Source: Salvator merianae (taxonomy: Eukaryota; Chordata; Lepidosauria; Squamata; Teiidae). Taken from it: a stretch of DNA of 64,000 bases. This document shows positions 43,850 to 55,330 of the stretch, one piece after another. The notes under the pieces were generated by a model that did no database searches, was not told the DNA's origin, and saw nothing but the letters and a program-made list of their open reading frames with translations. A program made the position numbers and the translations under genes. Location of the stretch: assembly GCA_003586115.2 (NCBI GenBank), contig QVOM02000025.1, forward strand, positions 43,134,522 through 43,198,521, given 5' to 3'. Every line of letters begins with the position of its first letter. Within the stretch, counting starts at the first letter, position 1.

Positions 43850-44480
43850 CCTCAGCTCATCCTGATCCTTCTTATCTAGAAGCAAAATCCATTTAACTCA
43901 CTCTTATTTATGTCAACCCAGGTATGCCTAAAATTGCACGAAACGTTGCCCCTTTCATTACTAAAACATTATGCAAGTTTGACTTCAGAGATAAGAACCT
44001 CTTAACACTTTTTCACTATTTCTTTCCTGCTGCCAGGACTAGAAAGTCGTTGTTTTTATTAGTTGTTAGGAAGCTGATACACATCTTTCACAAAATTTCA
44101 AGATCCAAGCAGCCTGAGAATTGAATAGCAAAAGAAAGTAGCAAAAAGATGCCAAATGAGAAACGACTGAATTGAAATGAACAATCTCTTCACAAACCAC
44201 TTTGCACAGTAAGGATTGTTTCGATGTTGCAGTTGTATTGTGCATCAGCCTGGTAGTTGGCATAATGGCGAAAAGCAGGAAAAGTTAAGATCATAAATAT
44301 CATCTGCTACAGGACGTGGGTGGAACAACAGGCTTTCATGAAATTGGCTTTCAGGCAACCTTTATGAGAATGAAAGAGAATTCTAAATAGAATTTCAGAA
44401 GTATAAAGGGGGCCTTTCCAGAGATAGAGAAAAAAAAATCACCTAAACCATCCCTTTAACCATCTGGAAGTGGATCGTAG
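43850..44480. other. Unassigned stretch
   Basis: Nothing recognised. Confidence 0.5.
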
Positions 44481-44483
44481 TTG

Positions 44484-44775
44484 AGGCTGCATCCACACAG
44501 CTGGAAGAGAGCACCTGGGGAAGGTCTGAAGGATGCTGGTTACCCTCAGGTGCTCATGCCACCACCATCAAGGTGGACAGCAGCCAGGCAAGGAACTGCC
44601 TGCACTGGGCTCTGCACAGATGCTTGCAGGAAATGGTCCACTTTCTGGGCCATTTCTAGTGCGTTCTGTGACTTCAAAGTTTGCAAAGGGATGAGACCTT
44701 GTGCACCATACCAGAGCAAGCCTTCCAACCCAGCAGATTCTGCAGTCTTCCATCATGGGGATTCAGCCTAAAATA
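44484..44775. mobile_element. Diverged inverted-repeat-like element fragment
   Basis: 'catccacacagctggaagag' start and 'ggtccactttctgggccatt' interior resemble 23.1 and 58.8 kb. Confidence 0.35.
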
Positions 44776-45199
44776 CAGAATGCTTTGCAATCACCAAGGA
44801 CTGTGTTGCCACTACTTCTACTGATTACCTGCATTCTATCACACAAGCTTTCCCCCAAAGATTTTATTATACTTTTATTCATATTCTTAAAGCAATTTAC
44901 AATGATAAAAATTACAGACATAACATTCCAGCATAAAATTCAGCATAAAAGCCAGTTTCAATAGAACAATCTTGTGCTTCTCTGAAATTCTGCTAGATGC
45001 CATTGAACTTTGTATTCTCTGGGAAAACTCAAAGTAGCTTGCTTTCTTGCCTTGGGAAAGCTTATCCTTAATGCTGATACTGTAATAAGAGACTTGCTTC
45101 ATCCTTTGACTGGAGCCTGGCCAGATGGAAAGATGGAGAGGGGTTCTGCACTTTCTTCTATGGAGCTGTTAAAGATGCAGGCACCAAATCCCTCCTTCC
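44776..45199. other. Unassigned stretch with possible L2-like tail
   Basis: 44868-44945 has 'tattcttaaagcaatttaca' followed by 'acattccagcataaaa', which may be a worn LINE 3'UTR. Otherwise nothing. Confidence 0.35.
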
Positions 45200-45527
45200 T
45201 AGAAAGATGAAAAATTCGATTTGCGTTTGCAAATTCAAGCAATTACTTTGCACTTGCAGATATTTGCATTTCCAAAACTTCGATCAAATCAAACCAGTCT
45301 CCCACATACAAAACAAAAATATCTGATCAAATATCCATGTTTTTGCTGCATTTTTGCCTATGGAAAGGGCTTTTCAATGGAAAAATGTTTTATTTTAATC
45401 TGTGGAAAGCACAAAAGTGGATGTGAAAAACAGGGTTTTCGATGTTACGTTTGCCAATGAAGCGAAGAAATGGGTTTTCATTTTGATAGTGAAACAAACA
45501 CATGAATTTTGTTCATGCCCATCCCTA
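45200..45527. mobile_element. TIR element related to AGGGATGTGC family
   Basis: Right end 'ttgttcatgcccatccct' followed by TA is the complement of AGGGATGGGCATGAACAA. Interior with 'aaattcgatttgcg' and 'cttcgatcaaatc' resembles 24.9 kb. Left end is weak. Confidence 0.5.
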
Positions 45528-46530
45528 TTCCTTCCCATCTTGCCTGTCTATTCAAAAGGATAACTAAATACAAATAATGAAATGTTTCCTGCAATACCTT
45601 TAATGGTTCCATAGAAGAGGGGGTTTCAGTGTGAACAGTTTGGTATGGTAAATAGCCCAAAAGCTTCTTCTACCATTTGATAGCTCTTCTGTCTTATTTC
45701 CTTGGTTTTCTCTCCCCTTTGACCTGGAAAATCTGCTCCCTTACTCTGTCTACTGCTTCATTCATATTTAGCAAAAAGAGCAACTCAAAAGTGAATTGGA
45801 AATGGTTGTGTGTAGCCTTCATGGTCTAATCCCATCTCCAGTCCACCTTTTCTAGCCTAGAATGTTCGGGGGCGGGGGGGGAGACTGACATGCAATCCCA
45901 CCTGCAAATCATCTCTAAGCTGTCTCTGAGCTTAGAGGGACCTTTTAAAAACTGCAGTTGAATGTAACCTACGTCTCTTGTCTATCCAGTTCATTGTTTC
46001 TCCTGTGGTGAGTTTGGCCAGGAGTGATAGGAGTTCTAGTACAACAAGATGTGTTTACCCTGCAATATATGCTACCCCTAAATATTGCCCATTTTAATTG
46101 ATCTGCCTCCTGTAGGAAGGTAGGGTTCCCAGGGGAAAGAATCTATGACTGCTGTGTTCTTGTTCCTTTCTTCTCCTGGGGTGGTGGGGTGGTGGTGGAT
46201 ACTTTAATGTGTGAGCCAGAGCTCAGGTACTTGGGAGAGACAGGGATGGTGCAGCACAACAAGCACCTGAGCTCCAACTCTTTTCATCTCATAGACTGGG
46301 GGAAGGAAGGAGGAAGAATCTAATTGATGAGGACGCTGTTCCTAAGGCCCAGCATGTCATCTTTCGCTTTCCTGTTTCTGGTCATGTGACACTCCCTTTC
46401 ATGAGACAAGGCAGGGCATTTGTTTTCAAAGGCCTCCTTTCCATCCCAAAAAATCAGGGGGATGTTGGAACATGAGCATCTGGAGGGTCCAATGTTTCTC
46501 TTCCCTGATGCAATGTAGAGACCAACTACT
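45528..46530. other. Unassigned stretch
   Basis: 46005-46060 ('ggagtgataggagttctagt', 'acaacaagatgtg') looks like a piece of the palindromic hAT-like MITE seen at 20.2 kb. Otherwise nothing. Confidence 0.4.
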
Positions 46531-46531
46531 A

Positions 46532-46585
<54 letters not shown>
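46531..46585. repeat. Compound (AT)n(AG)n microsatellite
   Basis: About 25 bp AT then about 30 bp AG; same order as at 36680. Confidence 0.95.
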
Positions 46586-46586
<1 letters not shown>

Positions 46587-48217
46587 AGCTACTGCATTGC
46601 ACCACCCGAGCAAACATGCTTGCATCATGGTTGTTGTCACTGATAGTGGCCTTGTGTTTTTGACCACAGGAAATGGCCCACAGGTCATTGTAACACACTT
46701 CTTTTTTGGTGGTTCCTGGAAGCAATCTAATTAGACTGTTATCAGGTGCCTCTAAGCAGATCCTGCCTTTGTTTGCTAACCAAATGCCTGCATGGTTGAT
46801 ATCATACACAGATCACCAGCTACCTAATACCCTGTTGCCGATTCAACTCAATTGTAATGCTGCTCCTGGGCCAAAAGTTAACCTCAGCTTGATGGAAATT
46901 CTTTTGAAATGAATGAATCTACCCTTGAGAGATCTGTGTGTGGTCTCAGCCGAAGGTTCTGATGTCGAATGGCAATGATCTCAGAGGAGCTCCTGCAGTG
47001 GCAAGTGAACAGAGTCTCTCCACTGCACACAACCCTATGTATTTTTCCAGTAGGCAATAAGTTGTTCTTTGTACCAAAGCCATCTTTATAAGCAAACACA
47101 AGCAGAACTGTACTTCACAGAGAACTAGGTAAATTCTTACTGTGAAAGACGTCAGTAAATTGAATAGTCATCACCCTTTTGATATCTCCCTATGTGTGCA
47201 AAATAGATTTGAACACAAAATACAACATAACAGTTGTGTCTTTGGAGCAGAAGGATGAGAGAGTTTATGCATGAATCCAAAAGCCATTTTTGAAAAAGTA
47301 AGCATTAATTTTTCACACTATTAATTTTCTTTCCCATTTTAGGTGTTTGAAGGCCGCTTCTTTCAACACTGTCCAATTTTCTGTTTTACTGAAAGACAAG
47401 AATGAGGCTTATTTTTCCTACGAACTTGGAAATCCTACTGTTCATGTTTTAGAAGCCGATGACAGTCTCTGACATGTACGGAACCTTTGAATCTGAAAGA
47501 ACAGCCCAGTCAGCTGTTTCATTTGCTTATTTGTAGGTGAGGCTTTGGAGACACGGCTTGGCAATCTCTAAGTCAGCCAAGACTTTGCCAAGTATAAAGA
47601 TAAATGCCTGTGAAGTGTTATCCTTAGAACTCTGTGGTCAGTGTAAAATGTTACAACAATACTTATTTATAGACAATTGCATATTGCAAAAAGAGGAGGA
47701 GCTGAGGATGTTATTCAACTTGTGCCCATTTTTTACTTATCTGGTTGAAGAAAGAAAGCACCCATATGCTCCTTGCCCAGTATTTACTTAAACTGTGCCA
47801 AACATCTGCATTTTACTAGCCACTGTTTGCACATGATTCACAAAAATCATACTGGTGACCTCCGTCACCCTGGTTTCCTGATGTCTTGCTCTCAAATTAT
47901 ATGAGATTTCAGATCACATTATGAAAAATCTTGGGCAAATTTCTCTCTTCAAGTGAAAAAGTGTGAATACTGCCTTGGGAACAGTAAGATTCATTATCTC
48001 TTCCTCCTCCTCCTCCTCTTCACCCCTGGAAGATCCAGCAAACTTCCATACATTTTTGTACACATTCCTATAAATATTTTAATAGGTAAAGTTGCATTAA
48101 TCTTTTTTTTCTAGGAAGCATAATAGAGATCGGCAGTGGCAGGTGGAATAGGGGGTACCAGAAGCATTGCTTGCCAGTTCATCTGGGTTGATTGAAATCT
48201 TCAGTGTGGCAGTAGAG
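46586..48217. other. Unassigned stretch
   Basis: A short CCT-rich tract near 48004-48022. No exon or repeat recognised. Confidence 0.5.
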
Positions 48218-48644
48218 GGGACTGTTCACACTTGACAACCTAGAATGGTATACTAATATCATTCTATTCTGTACAAGACCCCACGGCACAGTGGCCATCT
48301 GCACTGTGAGCACTGAAGCAGCCCTGTATTGGGCTCCAGCACTCACAGTGTGGATGTCTGACTGTTGCCATGGCGATAAGGGACGCAGTGCGTGACTGCA
48401 CACCTGCAGCCACAGCCACACTGCACAATGACACACCACACCTCTGACTTGCAGTTTTTGCACCTGGGAGAAGGTGCAAACACTGCCGACTGAGAGCGCT
48501 CTAATCACTTCTGATCTTGTTGTCCACAGCGAGTAGCATTCAGGAGTGACTGTAGCCAATCCCAGATGCTGGGGAGGGGCATTGTGAATGCACTTTACTG
48601 GTGAGTGTCTGCTCACTCACTAACAGGTAAGTGCAAACACTCCC
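48218..48644 (+). mobile_element. Inverted-repeat element, sister of 38967
   Basis: Left end GGGACTGTTCACACTTGACA, right end complement of GGGAGTGTTTGCACTTACCT. The first 40 bp carry 'cctagaatggtatactaata', and 'gttgccatggcga' follows, as in the 38967 copy. No obvious duplication. Confidence 0.65.
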
Positions 48645-48890
48645 AAAGACTCTTTGATTTACTTCATCTTTCTACATCAAGTGTTGAAGTTCTTTAAGAG
48701 CTAGGGAATTCTTCCATCAATTTCCTTATCAAATCTCATTCCTTAACTTAGGTCTCTTTGGAGGAAATCCTCTAGAATTAAAAATAATGATGTAGGAAAC
48801 AACCCTACCCTACCCAACCCCATCTGATGTGGCACACTGACAAATTGAATTATTGTATACTATTTGACCATTAGTACAGAACTGCAATCT
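48645..48890. other. Unassigned gap
   Basis: Nothing recognised. Confidence 0.4.
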
Positions 48891-48894
48891 GGCA

Positions 48895-49100
48895 GGAACT
48901 CTCAGCAAGGGTCTTCCACATCATCTGAACACTTCAGTTTGAGATGGCAAGAATTAAACCGGGAACCACTGCCATGCAAACTATGTGATGGACCACTGTG
49001 GTATTCCTCCTCAAGGTGAATTACTAAATGTACAGTCTCTCCAGTCCAACTGGAATCCACCCAGAAGGCTTCAAACATCTGCAGATAGGTCACTGGCCAT
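48895..49100 (-). mobile_element. tRNA-derived SINE head (Sauria-like), degenerate
   Basis: Complement of a tRNA-headed SINE: 'gatggcaagaattaaaccgg' is a B box in reverse, and 'ctatgtgatggaccactgtg' the A-box part. 'gggtcttccacatcatctga' belongs to the body of the same family. Confidence 0.55.
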
Positions 49101-49434
49101 GTACTTGACAAAACTAGCTCATGTTTTTGAATCCTAATTATTTCTGTAGTAATTCACTTAATTCCAGATAACAAAATTATTGGCAAATTTCACTATAACT
49201 CATAGTCTTGTTGCAAGAGAAATATTGCTTACGCACATGTTAGTTCTGATACAAAGAAGCCTCAGCATCTCACAGCTGCCAAGCTTCAACACCCAGGCAT
49301 TATCCATGCTCCTGATTTGTGTTCTGTTGTGCACACATATATGTTTCTCCTGGACAAGTTCTCTGAGCTAGCATCACTCTGGAGGTGTGGGCAAAGCAAA
49401 AGACAAACTAGATCCAGTCAACTTGTGCTACAAT
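49101..49434. other. Unassigned stretch
   Basis: Nothing recognised. Confidence 0.4.
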
Positions 49435-49970
49435 GGGTATTTTTGCACTTACAAGGGCAGAATGTACTAATTAGCAGGGTTCAGGCCGACCAGGATCAGG
49501 TAAGCTGATAAATATTCACATTTGTCAGCAATGGAACAGTTTGTGAGCTGACCAGCAGGGGGAGCAGTGCAAATTGGAATGCACTAGTTAGGGAGCTGTT
49601 TCTGAAGCCAGAGAGCTGTTTCTGAAGCCAGAGAGCTATTTTTGAAGTTGACTTTGAAACAGCAGCCGGGGTGCGAAGCCGAAAGTGCAAACCGGGTTGT
49701 GAAGTGCTGGACAGCACCTGCATGGCCCGGCTAGTCCCTCCCCAACACCATTTCAAACCCGGAAGTAGTGCGAATGCAGCACCCCTGATCTACACCTGAT
49801 AGTGCAAGTAAGCTTTCAGACTGCAGTTTACTTCACTAGCCTTACTCAGCTTCAGGTGAGCATCAGGTGGGCTTGAGTGAGCCTCAAGACTGCTAACTCC
49901 ATTTGCAGGTGCAAATGTACCTTACTAGCAAGTGGACAGGAATGTTCCTCTTGCAAAGTGCGAACAAAAG
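49435..49970 (+). mobile_element. Family F inverted-repeat element, uninterrupted
   Basis: Left end GGGTATTTTTGCACTTACAA; right end near 'ttgcaaagtgcgaacaaaag'. Contains a 20-bp tandem unit 'gagctgtttctgaagccaga' repeated about 2.5 times from 49593, and the segment that matches both sides of the nested MITE at 29.3 kb. Confidence 0.6.
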
Positions 49971-50108
49971 ACTGATACAAGGTCTTTTGCTTTTGGAAAT
50001 GAAGAAAGAGATGCTTCTCAAAGCTTTAAGATTGGAAGCCAAACTGGCTGTATCTTCAATACTGGCAACCGGATGAAGTCTCAAAGCATGCTAGATGGCA
50101 CGCTCAAC
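49971..50108. other. Unassigned gap
   Basis: Nothing recognised. Confidence 0.4.
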
Positions 50109-50262
50109 TAGATATGTGCCAAACTGGTTCTAATTTGAACTAATTTGATCCAAATTTGAACCAACCCCCCATTCACTGAGAGTTGGTTTGAATCAATCTG
50201 AACAAGGGAGGTCACAAACATAAATGGTTTGAATTGGTTCAACGTCTGTTATACCACGCCCA
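50109..50262. mobile_element. AGGGATGTGC-family fragment
   Basis: 'tagatatgtgccaaactggt' followed by 'ttgaaccaac' and 'ggtttgaatcaatctgaaca' words, as in the AGGGATGTGC family. Confidence 0.4.
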
Positions 50263-50533
50263 GTCTTGTTTAAGTTGGGCATCTGAAAATGGTACCAGAA
50301 GTGCACTGCTTCTGGGCACCAGGCCAAAAAAGCCCCAGTCAGCAATTTCTACAGCATTTTTGAGATGATTCTTTTGCTATGTGTGAACACAGCAAAAGAG
50401 GAAGTTGAGAAAGAAGAGAACAAGTTTTTGTGGGGCTTCCAAAGTCAAACTGATAACATAACTGTGCTGCACATTTCTTAATGCATAAGAACAATTAGAC
50501 AAGTGGCTTTTGCCATATCTTGCATGAATAATG

Positions 50534-50534
<1 letters not shown>
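50263..50534. other. Unassigned gap
   Basis: Contains 'cttctgggcaccaggccaaa', similar to 40.3 kb; not delimitable. Confidence 0.35.
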
Positions 50535-50567
<33 letters not shown>

Positions 50568-50598
50568 TATGTGTGTGTGTGTGTGTGTATGTGTGTGC
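50535..50598. repeat. (AC)n-TGTATG-(TG)n inverted microsatellite
   Basis: A run of CA units is followed at once by a run of TG units, so the two halves are reverse complements and can fold on each other. Confidence 0.93.
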
Positions 50599-50639
50599 TT
50601 TGAGTTTTTTAAATAAATGCAAAGTAGTATACACCACGT

Positions 50640-51006
50640 GGAGGCCCTCACAATCAGGAGCAGACTACAGCAGCTCCTGATTGTTACTGATTGTGGAGCA
50701 CAAAATCATGCACCACAGCTTTACTGGGAGCAGCTGGACTGCTGCTGGTACACATCGTTCACACCCTCTTCTGGATGCTGACACTGAGTGGTGCAGTGTG
50801 GCTGCAGTTGTGCAGTCACACTGTGTTCCCAGTTACCCTGACAGTGGCAAGAAGTTTCCCTGGCTTCTGTCATGGCACAGGTGCCAGCATTTGCCAGTGC
50901 AAATGCTGATATCCTGCCGCTGGTATGTTCCAGGCTTCACAGTGGAAATGGCTTTAGTTCTGTGAGGTCTATTCCACCTAAGAACATGCAAAGTGTGAAA
51001 AGGCCC
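50640..51006 (+). mobile_element. Family B element, partial
   Basis: 'gattgtggagcacaaaatca' with 'tgcaccacagct' is the family hairpin in decayed form; right end 'gtgtgaaaaggcccc' is a family terminus. Left end missing. Confidence 0.55.
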
Positions 51007-51984
51007 CTAATGTGATTAGCATAAGAATGACAAGATCAGCATTTATTTATCATCTTTTTTAAAAAATTACAAAAAGTGAAATTTAAAATTCAAAAACAGA
51101 AACAATACACATGCATACCGGAATGTACTGAATTCTTAATACATGTACCCACCTCAACATCCCAGAATTCAAGACTGAAACTCTATCAAACCAGATTATT
51201 TTCAGGGCAAGGCCTTTGATTACAAAAGTTCTGCATGGTGTTGGCCTGACACATCCATTACAAAGCCCATTTAGCTGGAATTCTGTTTAATTATATGAAA
51301 CATATTTTCAAGCAAGCATACTAGGTTATGATCATAGCTCTTATATGCATGAATGATAGCCCTGTAATTGATCTGTAAGAAGCTGTCAATGTTTGAAGTA
51401 TTTGGCAATGGCGAAAACGTTGGTTTTTGTCTCTTTAGCACTGTTTACTGAGTAATAGCTCTTCTTTTAAATCCTAGGTGTTAAATGCTGCTTAGGAAAA
51501 ACATTCAGTGACAGTCTGGTATATAAACAAAATGATTTCCATCTTATAACAGGACAAATTTCCTGACGTAAGTTGAGCACAGGCATGTTTTGCAATGTAT
51601 ACAAAACTGGATGGTGTCTACGTTTAAGATTAAAATTTTATGGAAGACAGAGTCTTTCTAAGTGCTGGGCATTTTCATTTTGTTCCAGAATCTATGCCTA
51701 GCAGATCCCAAGCAAGAGGGTCAGAAAAGTACAGGAAGAGAAGAACACCTTTGCTAAGTTCCTCCTAGGAAAATAAACCAGAGAAGACAGTAAGCTATTT
51801 GCAAGGATTAAGGCTAATGGGTGAAAGTAAATTGTTTTAATTAGGTTTCTACATTTTAATCCAAAACAAAACTCATTCCAGGCAAACTACAGATATCTCC
51901 AAATGAACCCTCCTCACTGCATGTCTGTTCAAGTGCCCGAAAAAGGCAGCAGGAGGGTTGGCATCATCTCTCACCTCTCTCAAT
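51007..51984. other. Unassigned stretch
   Basis: A possible AT-rich LINE tail near 51040-51100. Nothing else. Confidence 0.4.
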
Positions 51985-52197
51985 ATATGTAGCACTCTTC
52001 TTAAATTCATCAGCCGCCTCTGCGCCTGGCATGAAATCGCCTTGATCTTGATTTACAATAGTAGTCGTGCTTTTGTTTAGTCTTGCGGTTAGAAGTTTAG
52101 TAAATATTTTTAAGGCCACATTTAACAAAGATACAGGATAAGAGTGACTGCATTTCAGTGGTGTGCGCTTGCATGTGTGTGAGTGTATGTCCATGCC
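51985..52197 (-). pseudogene. L1-like reverse transcriptase fragment
   Basis: The minus strand reads 'YPVSLLNVALKIFTKLL', then 'ARLNK', 'IVNQDQGDFMPG' and 'FKKSATYIE'. This matches the L1-clade RT block 'YRPISLLNxDxKIxxKilAxRL...iixxDQxGFipGR'. Only about 70 codons are left, with stops on both sides. No flanking L1 structure (ORF1, poly-A) is seen. Confidence 0.72.
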
Positions 52198-52839
52198 CAT
52201 TTTTTAACATTTGGAGAATACTACTGTTTTTAAACACTGGGAAGACTTTTTTTCTTTATTGACTTGTCCAAGAGGATCCAGGGATAAAATATCCTTTGAA
52301 GTTCTCTTCTAATGTCTTGGTATTCAAGCAGGTCAACTTCTCCAATGGATACACCAATCTCTTCCACTAAAAGCCAGGTGGTTGCCATACACCACTCGCC
52401 AATCATCTCAGCAGGACTTGTGCAGATCGCCTGCTGTTGTAGTCCTATAGCTATGTGCAAAAGTTCTTCTATAGCCTGCCTAGTAAATTAGAATTCCCAG
52501 TTATCAAGGGAAATAAATCCAGGATATTTCCCCCCTCTATCTCCCACTGACCACACACACGTATTTATGTTATTGACTGATTTATAACCTGCCCCTTACC
52601 AAGGGATGTCAAGGTGATTAAAAAAGGAGATAGAAATAAAAAATAGTTTCTTCAGCCTCTTACAACCTAGACTGATCATACCACTTGCTTCAGCCTCAAT
52701 ATTTATTTGTTACCTTCTGGTGGAAGGAAGATGGAGGCTAGGAGAGGGGAAAGGGATTTAAAATGGATCCCAAAGCTCCTTGATGGGTCAGTAGTGCAAG
52801 TAACATTTTTAGTACATTTGGGCAGTTACTAAAAACGTT
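52198..52839. other. Unassigned stretch
   Basis: A 76-codon minus-strand frame at 52230-52460 shows no L1 motif or other domain I recognise. A worn L2-like tail may lie at 52570-52640. Confidence 0.4.
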
Positions 52840-53187
52840 GGGCCTTTTCGCACTTTGAACAGTGAGCTTCAGGGATGCTTACTAGCAAAATGGCTTCACA
52901 CTTTGCAGAGGCCCTCGTGACTGGGAGAGCATATTGTTGCTTCCAATCACGGATAGCTGTGGAGCACTAATTTGTGCTCCACAGCTTGGCCAGGACCTGC
53001 ATGATCATACAATTGTGCATGCATATGCCTGTGCAATCCATGACACTGCCAGTTGCCATGGCAGTGGTTGGACACTTCCTGGCCACTGTCATGGTGAAGA
53101 TCGAGCACAGAATACCAGCATTTGCATTGTGAATGCTGGAATCCTGCTGATCTTCAAGGATAGGGCCAGGCAGTGTGGATGACCTTA
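52840..53187 (+). mobile_element. Family B element with perfect hairpin
   Basis: Left end GGGCCTTTTCGCACTTTGAA. The hairpin has perfect 13-bp arms AGCTGTGGAGCAC (52955-52967) and GTGCTCCACAGCT (52974-52986). Also 'gttgccatggcagtgg' and 'accagcatttgcattgtgaa'. Right end is weak. Confidence 0.65.
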
Positions 53188-54377
53188 AGATTCTTTAAAA
53201 AAAACAACAAAATTACATGCTCCCCCCAAAGGCCTAGAATCCAGGATGGAAGGTATTGGTCCCACTGCCAAGGTGAACAGCATAGTATACAATTGCTGTT
53301 CTTCCTAGCACAGGATCAGAACACAGCCTCATGAACCCATCTCACAGCTGGATTGTTTCTATACCAAAGTGTTTTCACACAAATTGGAAATGGTGAACTT
53401 TTCCAGTCTGTTGGAAGATTCACCACTGTAGAAGCACTACCAAGTAAGTCACACCTTTCCTTTCCATGTTTCTATGTAAAGAAGGGAGGCTGATTTTGTC
53501 ATCTGTCCAGCCCTGAGATACATTTTTCTTGGTTTACCAGAAAGATGGACTCCTGGGGCAGTTGGTCTGGCAAAGGAGCTTTCTGGGGGGACATGTTTAT
53601 ATGGCCTGCTTCTGGAACTCCCATGCAAGCAGCCTTTCCACGTGTGTGGATGAAGCTACAGTACTGAATTTGTGTTAGCTTTAACTATACATTTTCTTAA
53701 GAAAATGCATCAATATCATTTATTCATTCATTATTAATTACATTTTTATTTCTCCTTATACCTGAAGGCCTCAAGGAGGCTTAAAAATAAAACATAGCAT
53801 TTAAAATTCTAAAACTACTTCATTAATAAGCTGTAGAATTTTCATTTTAAATATCCATATTGATGTATAAAAAAGCACAAACTATATGTAGGATTAAATT
53901 AAGCAAGTGCAGTTTAACTCTTTGTTGTACTAACTGTGGCAAAAATCTTAGACCATTTCTTCCACCACCCCAACTGTCCTGAAACAAAGCAGGACTCTGC
54001 TCTGGAATAGACAGTCCCAGCCCACAGTGAGTCATGTTGTTACTGTGCTGGGACAGAGCTATCTGCACAAAGAGAGCCCCTCCCAGCCCAGGTCCAAATG
54101 CAAGGATAGGCTTGGCCCTTGAACCCAGCGCTCAGCCTCTGAAGGTCAGGAACAAAATGTTCCTGGCCTTGAAATTCCCTGGGGGACCCTTATTGGGGGA
54201 CTTTTTTTGGAGACAGGAAGGGTTTGTTAGTGAATATGAGGAGGGAAAGAAGGAAGGTAGGACAGAAAGCAGGAAGATACAGGAGAGGAGGATTGGAGGG
54301 ATGCAGCAGGTAATGTGTGTGGTTGAAAATAATGAACCAAACTGAAAAATACAGTCCTGAGTACAGCCAACTGGCTT
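53188..54377. other. Mostly unassigned stretch
   Basis: 54120-54190 ('ctgaaggtcaggaacaaaat', 'gttcctggcc') is a family A-like fragment, and 53727-53800 looks like an L2-like tail. No gene. Confidence 0.4.
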
Positions 54378-54378
54378 T

Positions 54379-54442
<64 letters not shown>
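54378..54442. repeat. (TTTC)n microsatellite
   Basis: About 16 perfect TTTC units, a polypyrimidine strand that could form triplex DNA. Confidence 0.95.
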
Positions 54443-54849
54443 AAGTTAGTTAGGGCTTTTTGCTTTATTTGACTTCTTATCAGCCCAATTTCTCCTGCTG
54501 CCAGCAGATCCAAATAATTTGCAATTTACTTTAATTTTATTTTTGTAATTCTTTTAAAACCACATTTTACAAGAATGACATGAAATGAGAGAAAAATGGT
54601 CGTCAAAAATTGCTGCAAAAAATAAATCTTATATGTTGCTTGGGTTAATTATAAAAGGTGTATGACTCATTTCCATATAATTGGATCTTAAAATGTTTAG
54701 AGATCACAGGTGTTAGTGACAAAATCATAAAGTTTATTAAGAAGGCAATGAGAGTACAACAGACTGAACTGAATGTGAATGGTGAGGAGATGGGCCAGGT
54801 CAACATCTAAAGAGGTATATTTCAGGGTGACTTGCTCTTACTATTTATT
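54443..54849. other. Unassigned AT-rich stretch
   Basis: Nothing recognised. Confidence 0.5.
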
Positions 54850-54851
54850 AT

Positions 54852-54940
54852 GGCAAGATCTGCACTGGACCTTATTCCAGATTACATCCCAGAATAGGTC
54901 CCTATTGTCCAGATTCAGGTCAAGTGCAGAAAGGACCTGA
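54852..54940. mobile_element. Family D MITE, internally deleted
   Basis: 'ctgcactggaccttattcca' and 'gattacatcccagaataggt' are the left half of the 14740 MITE; right end 'gtgcagaaaggacct' is kept, but the centre is missing. Confidence 0.65.
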
Positions 54941-55044
54941 GCCTCGGGGGTGCAGGGTCCCCTCAACCCTGTTCCTCCTTGCTCATTCAGTACACCAGTG
55001 TGTGGTGTCCTCATGGACCCATACGCTGCTAGCTGCCTTCCTAT

Positions 55045-55322
55045 CAGCGGCATAGCTAAAGTTTTTGCCGCCTGGGCCACGCGGCAGCAGAGGAACGTGA
55101 GTGAGGGTGCCCTGCCCTGCAGCCTCCTACCCCTGCTGCCGCCCCAACGACTGCCAGCCAGGCGGGCACTGCTCCACACTGTGCCGCACTCTCCTTCGAC
55201 TCGCGCTCCGGTGAAACTTTCTGAGCCGGGCGGGCAGAGAAGGACCTGGCTGCATGTACTGCCCAGGACAACGTGCCACCCGGGGTGGCCCGCCCCCCAC
55301 CCCACCCCTTCCTATGCTACTG
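55045..55322. mobile_element. GC-rich hAT-type element, 8-bp duplication
   Basis: Left end CAGCGGCATAGCTAAAG, right end complement of CAGTAGCATAGGAAGGG. CTTCCTAT (55037-55044) and CTTTCTAT (55323-55330) flank it, matching at 7 of 8. Internal 'gccgcctgggccacgcgg' recalls 'ccgccgcccggggcgg' of the 23653 element, so they are likely relatives. 278 bp, GC-rich, non-coding. Confidence 0.85.
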
Positions 55323-55330
55323 CTTTCTAT

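Noticed and set aside
44887..45102. Short antisense frames near a possible LINE tail
   Set aside because: Low complexity, no motif, and no support for coding.
46320..46809. Frames with Ser-Leu and Tyr-Ile runs
   Set aside because: The runs are the translation of the (AT)n(AG)n microsatellite.
54190..54513. Lys/Glu/Arg-rich minus-strand frame
   Set aside because: Translation of the TTTC microsatellite.
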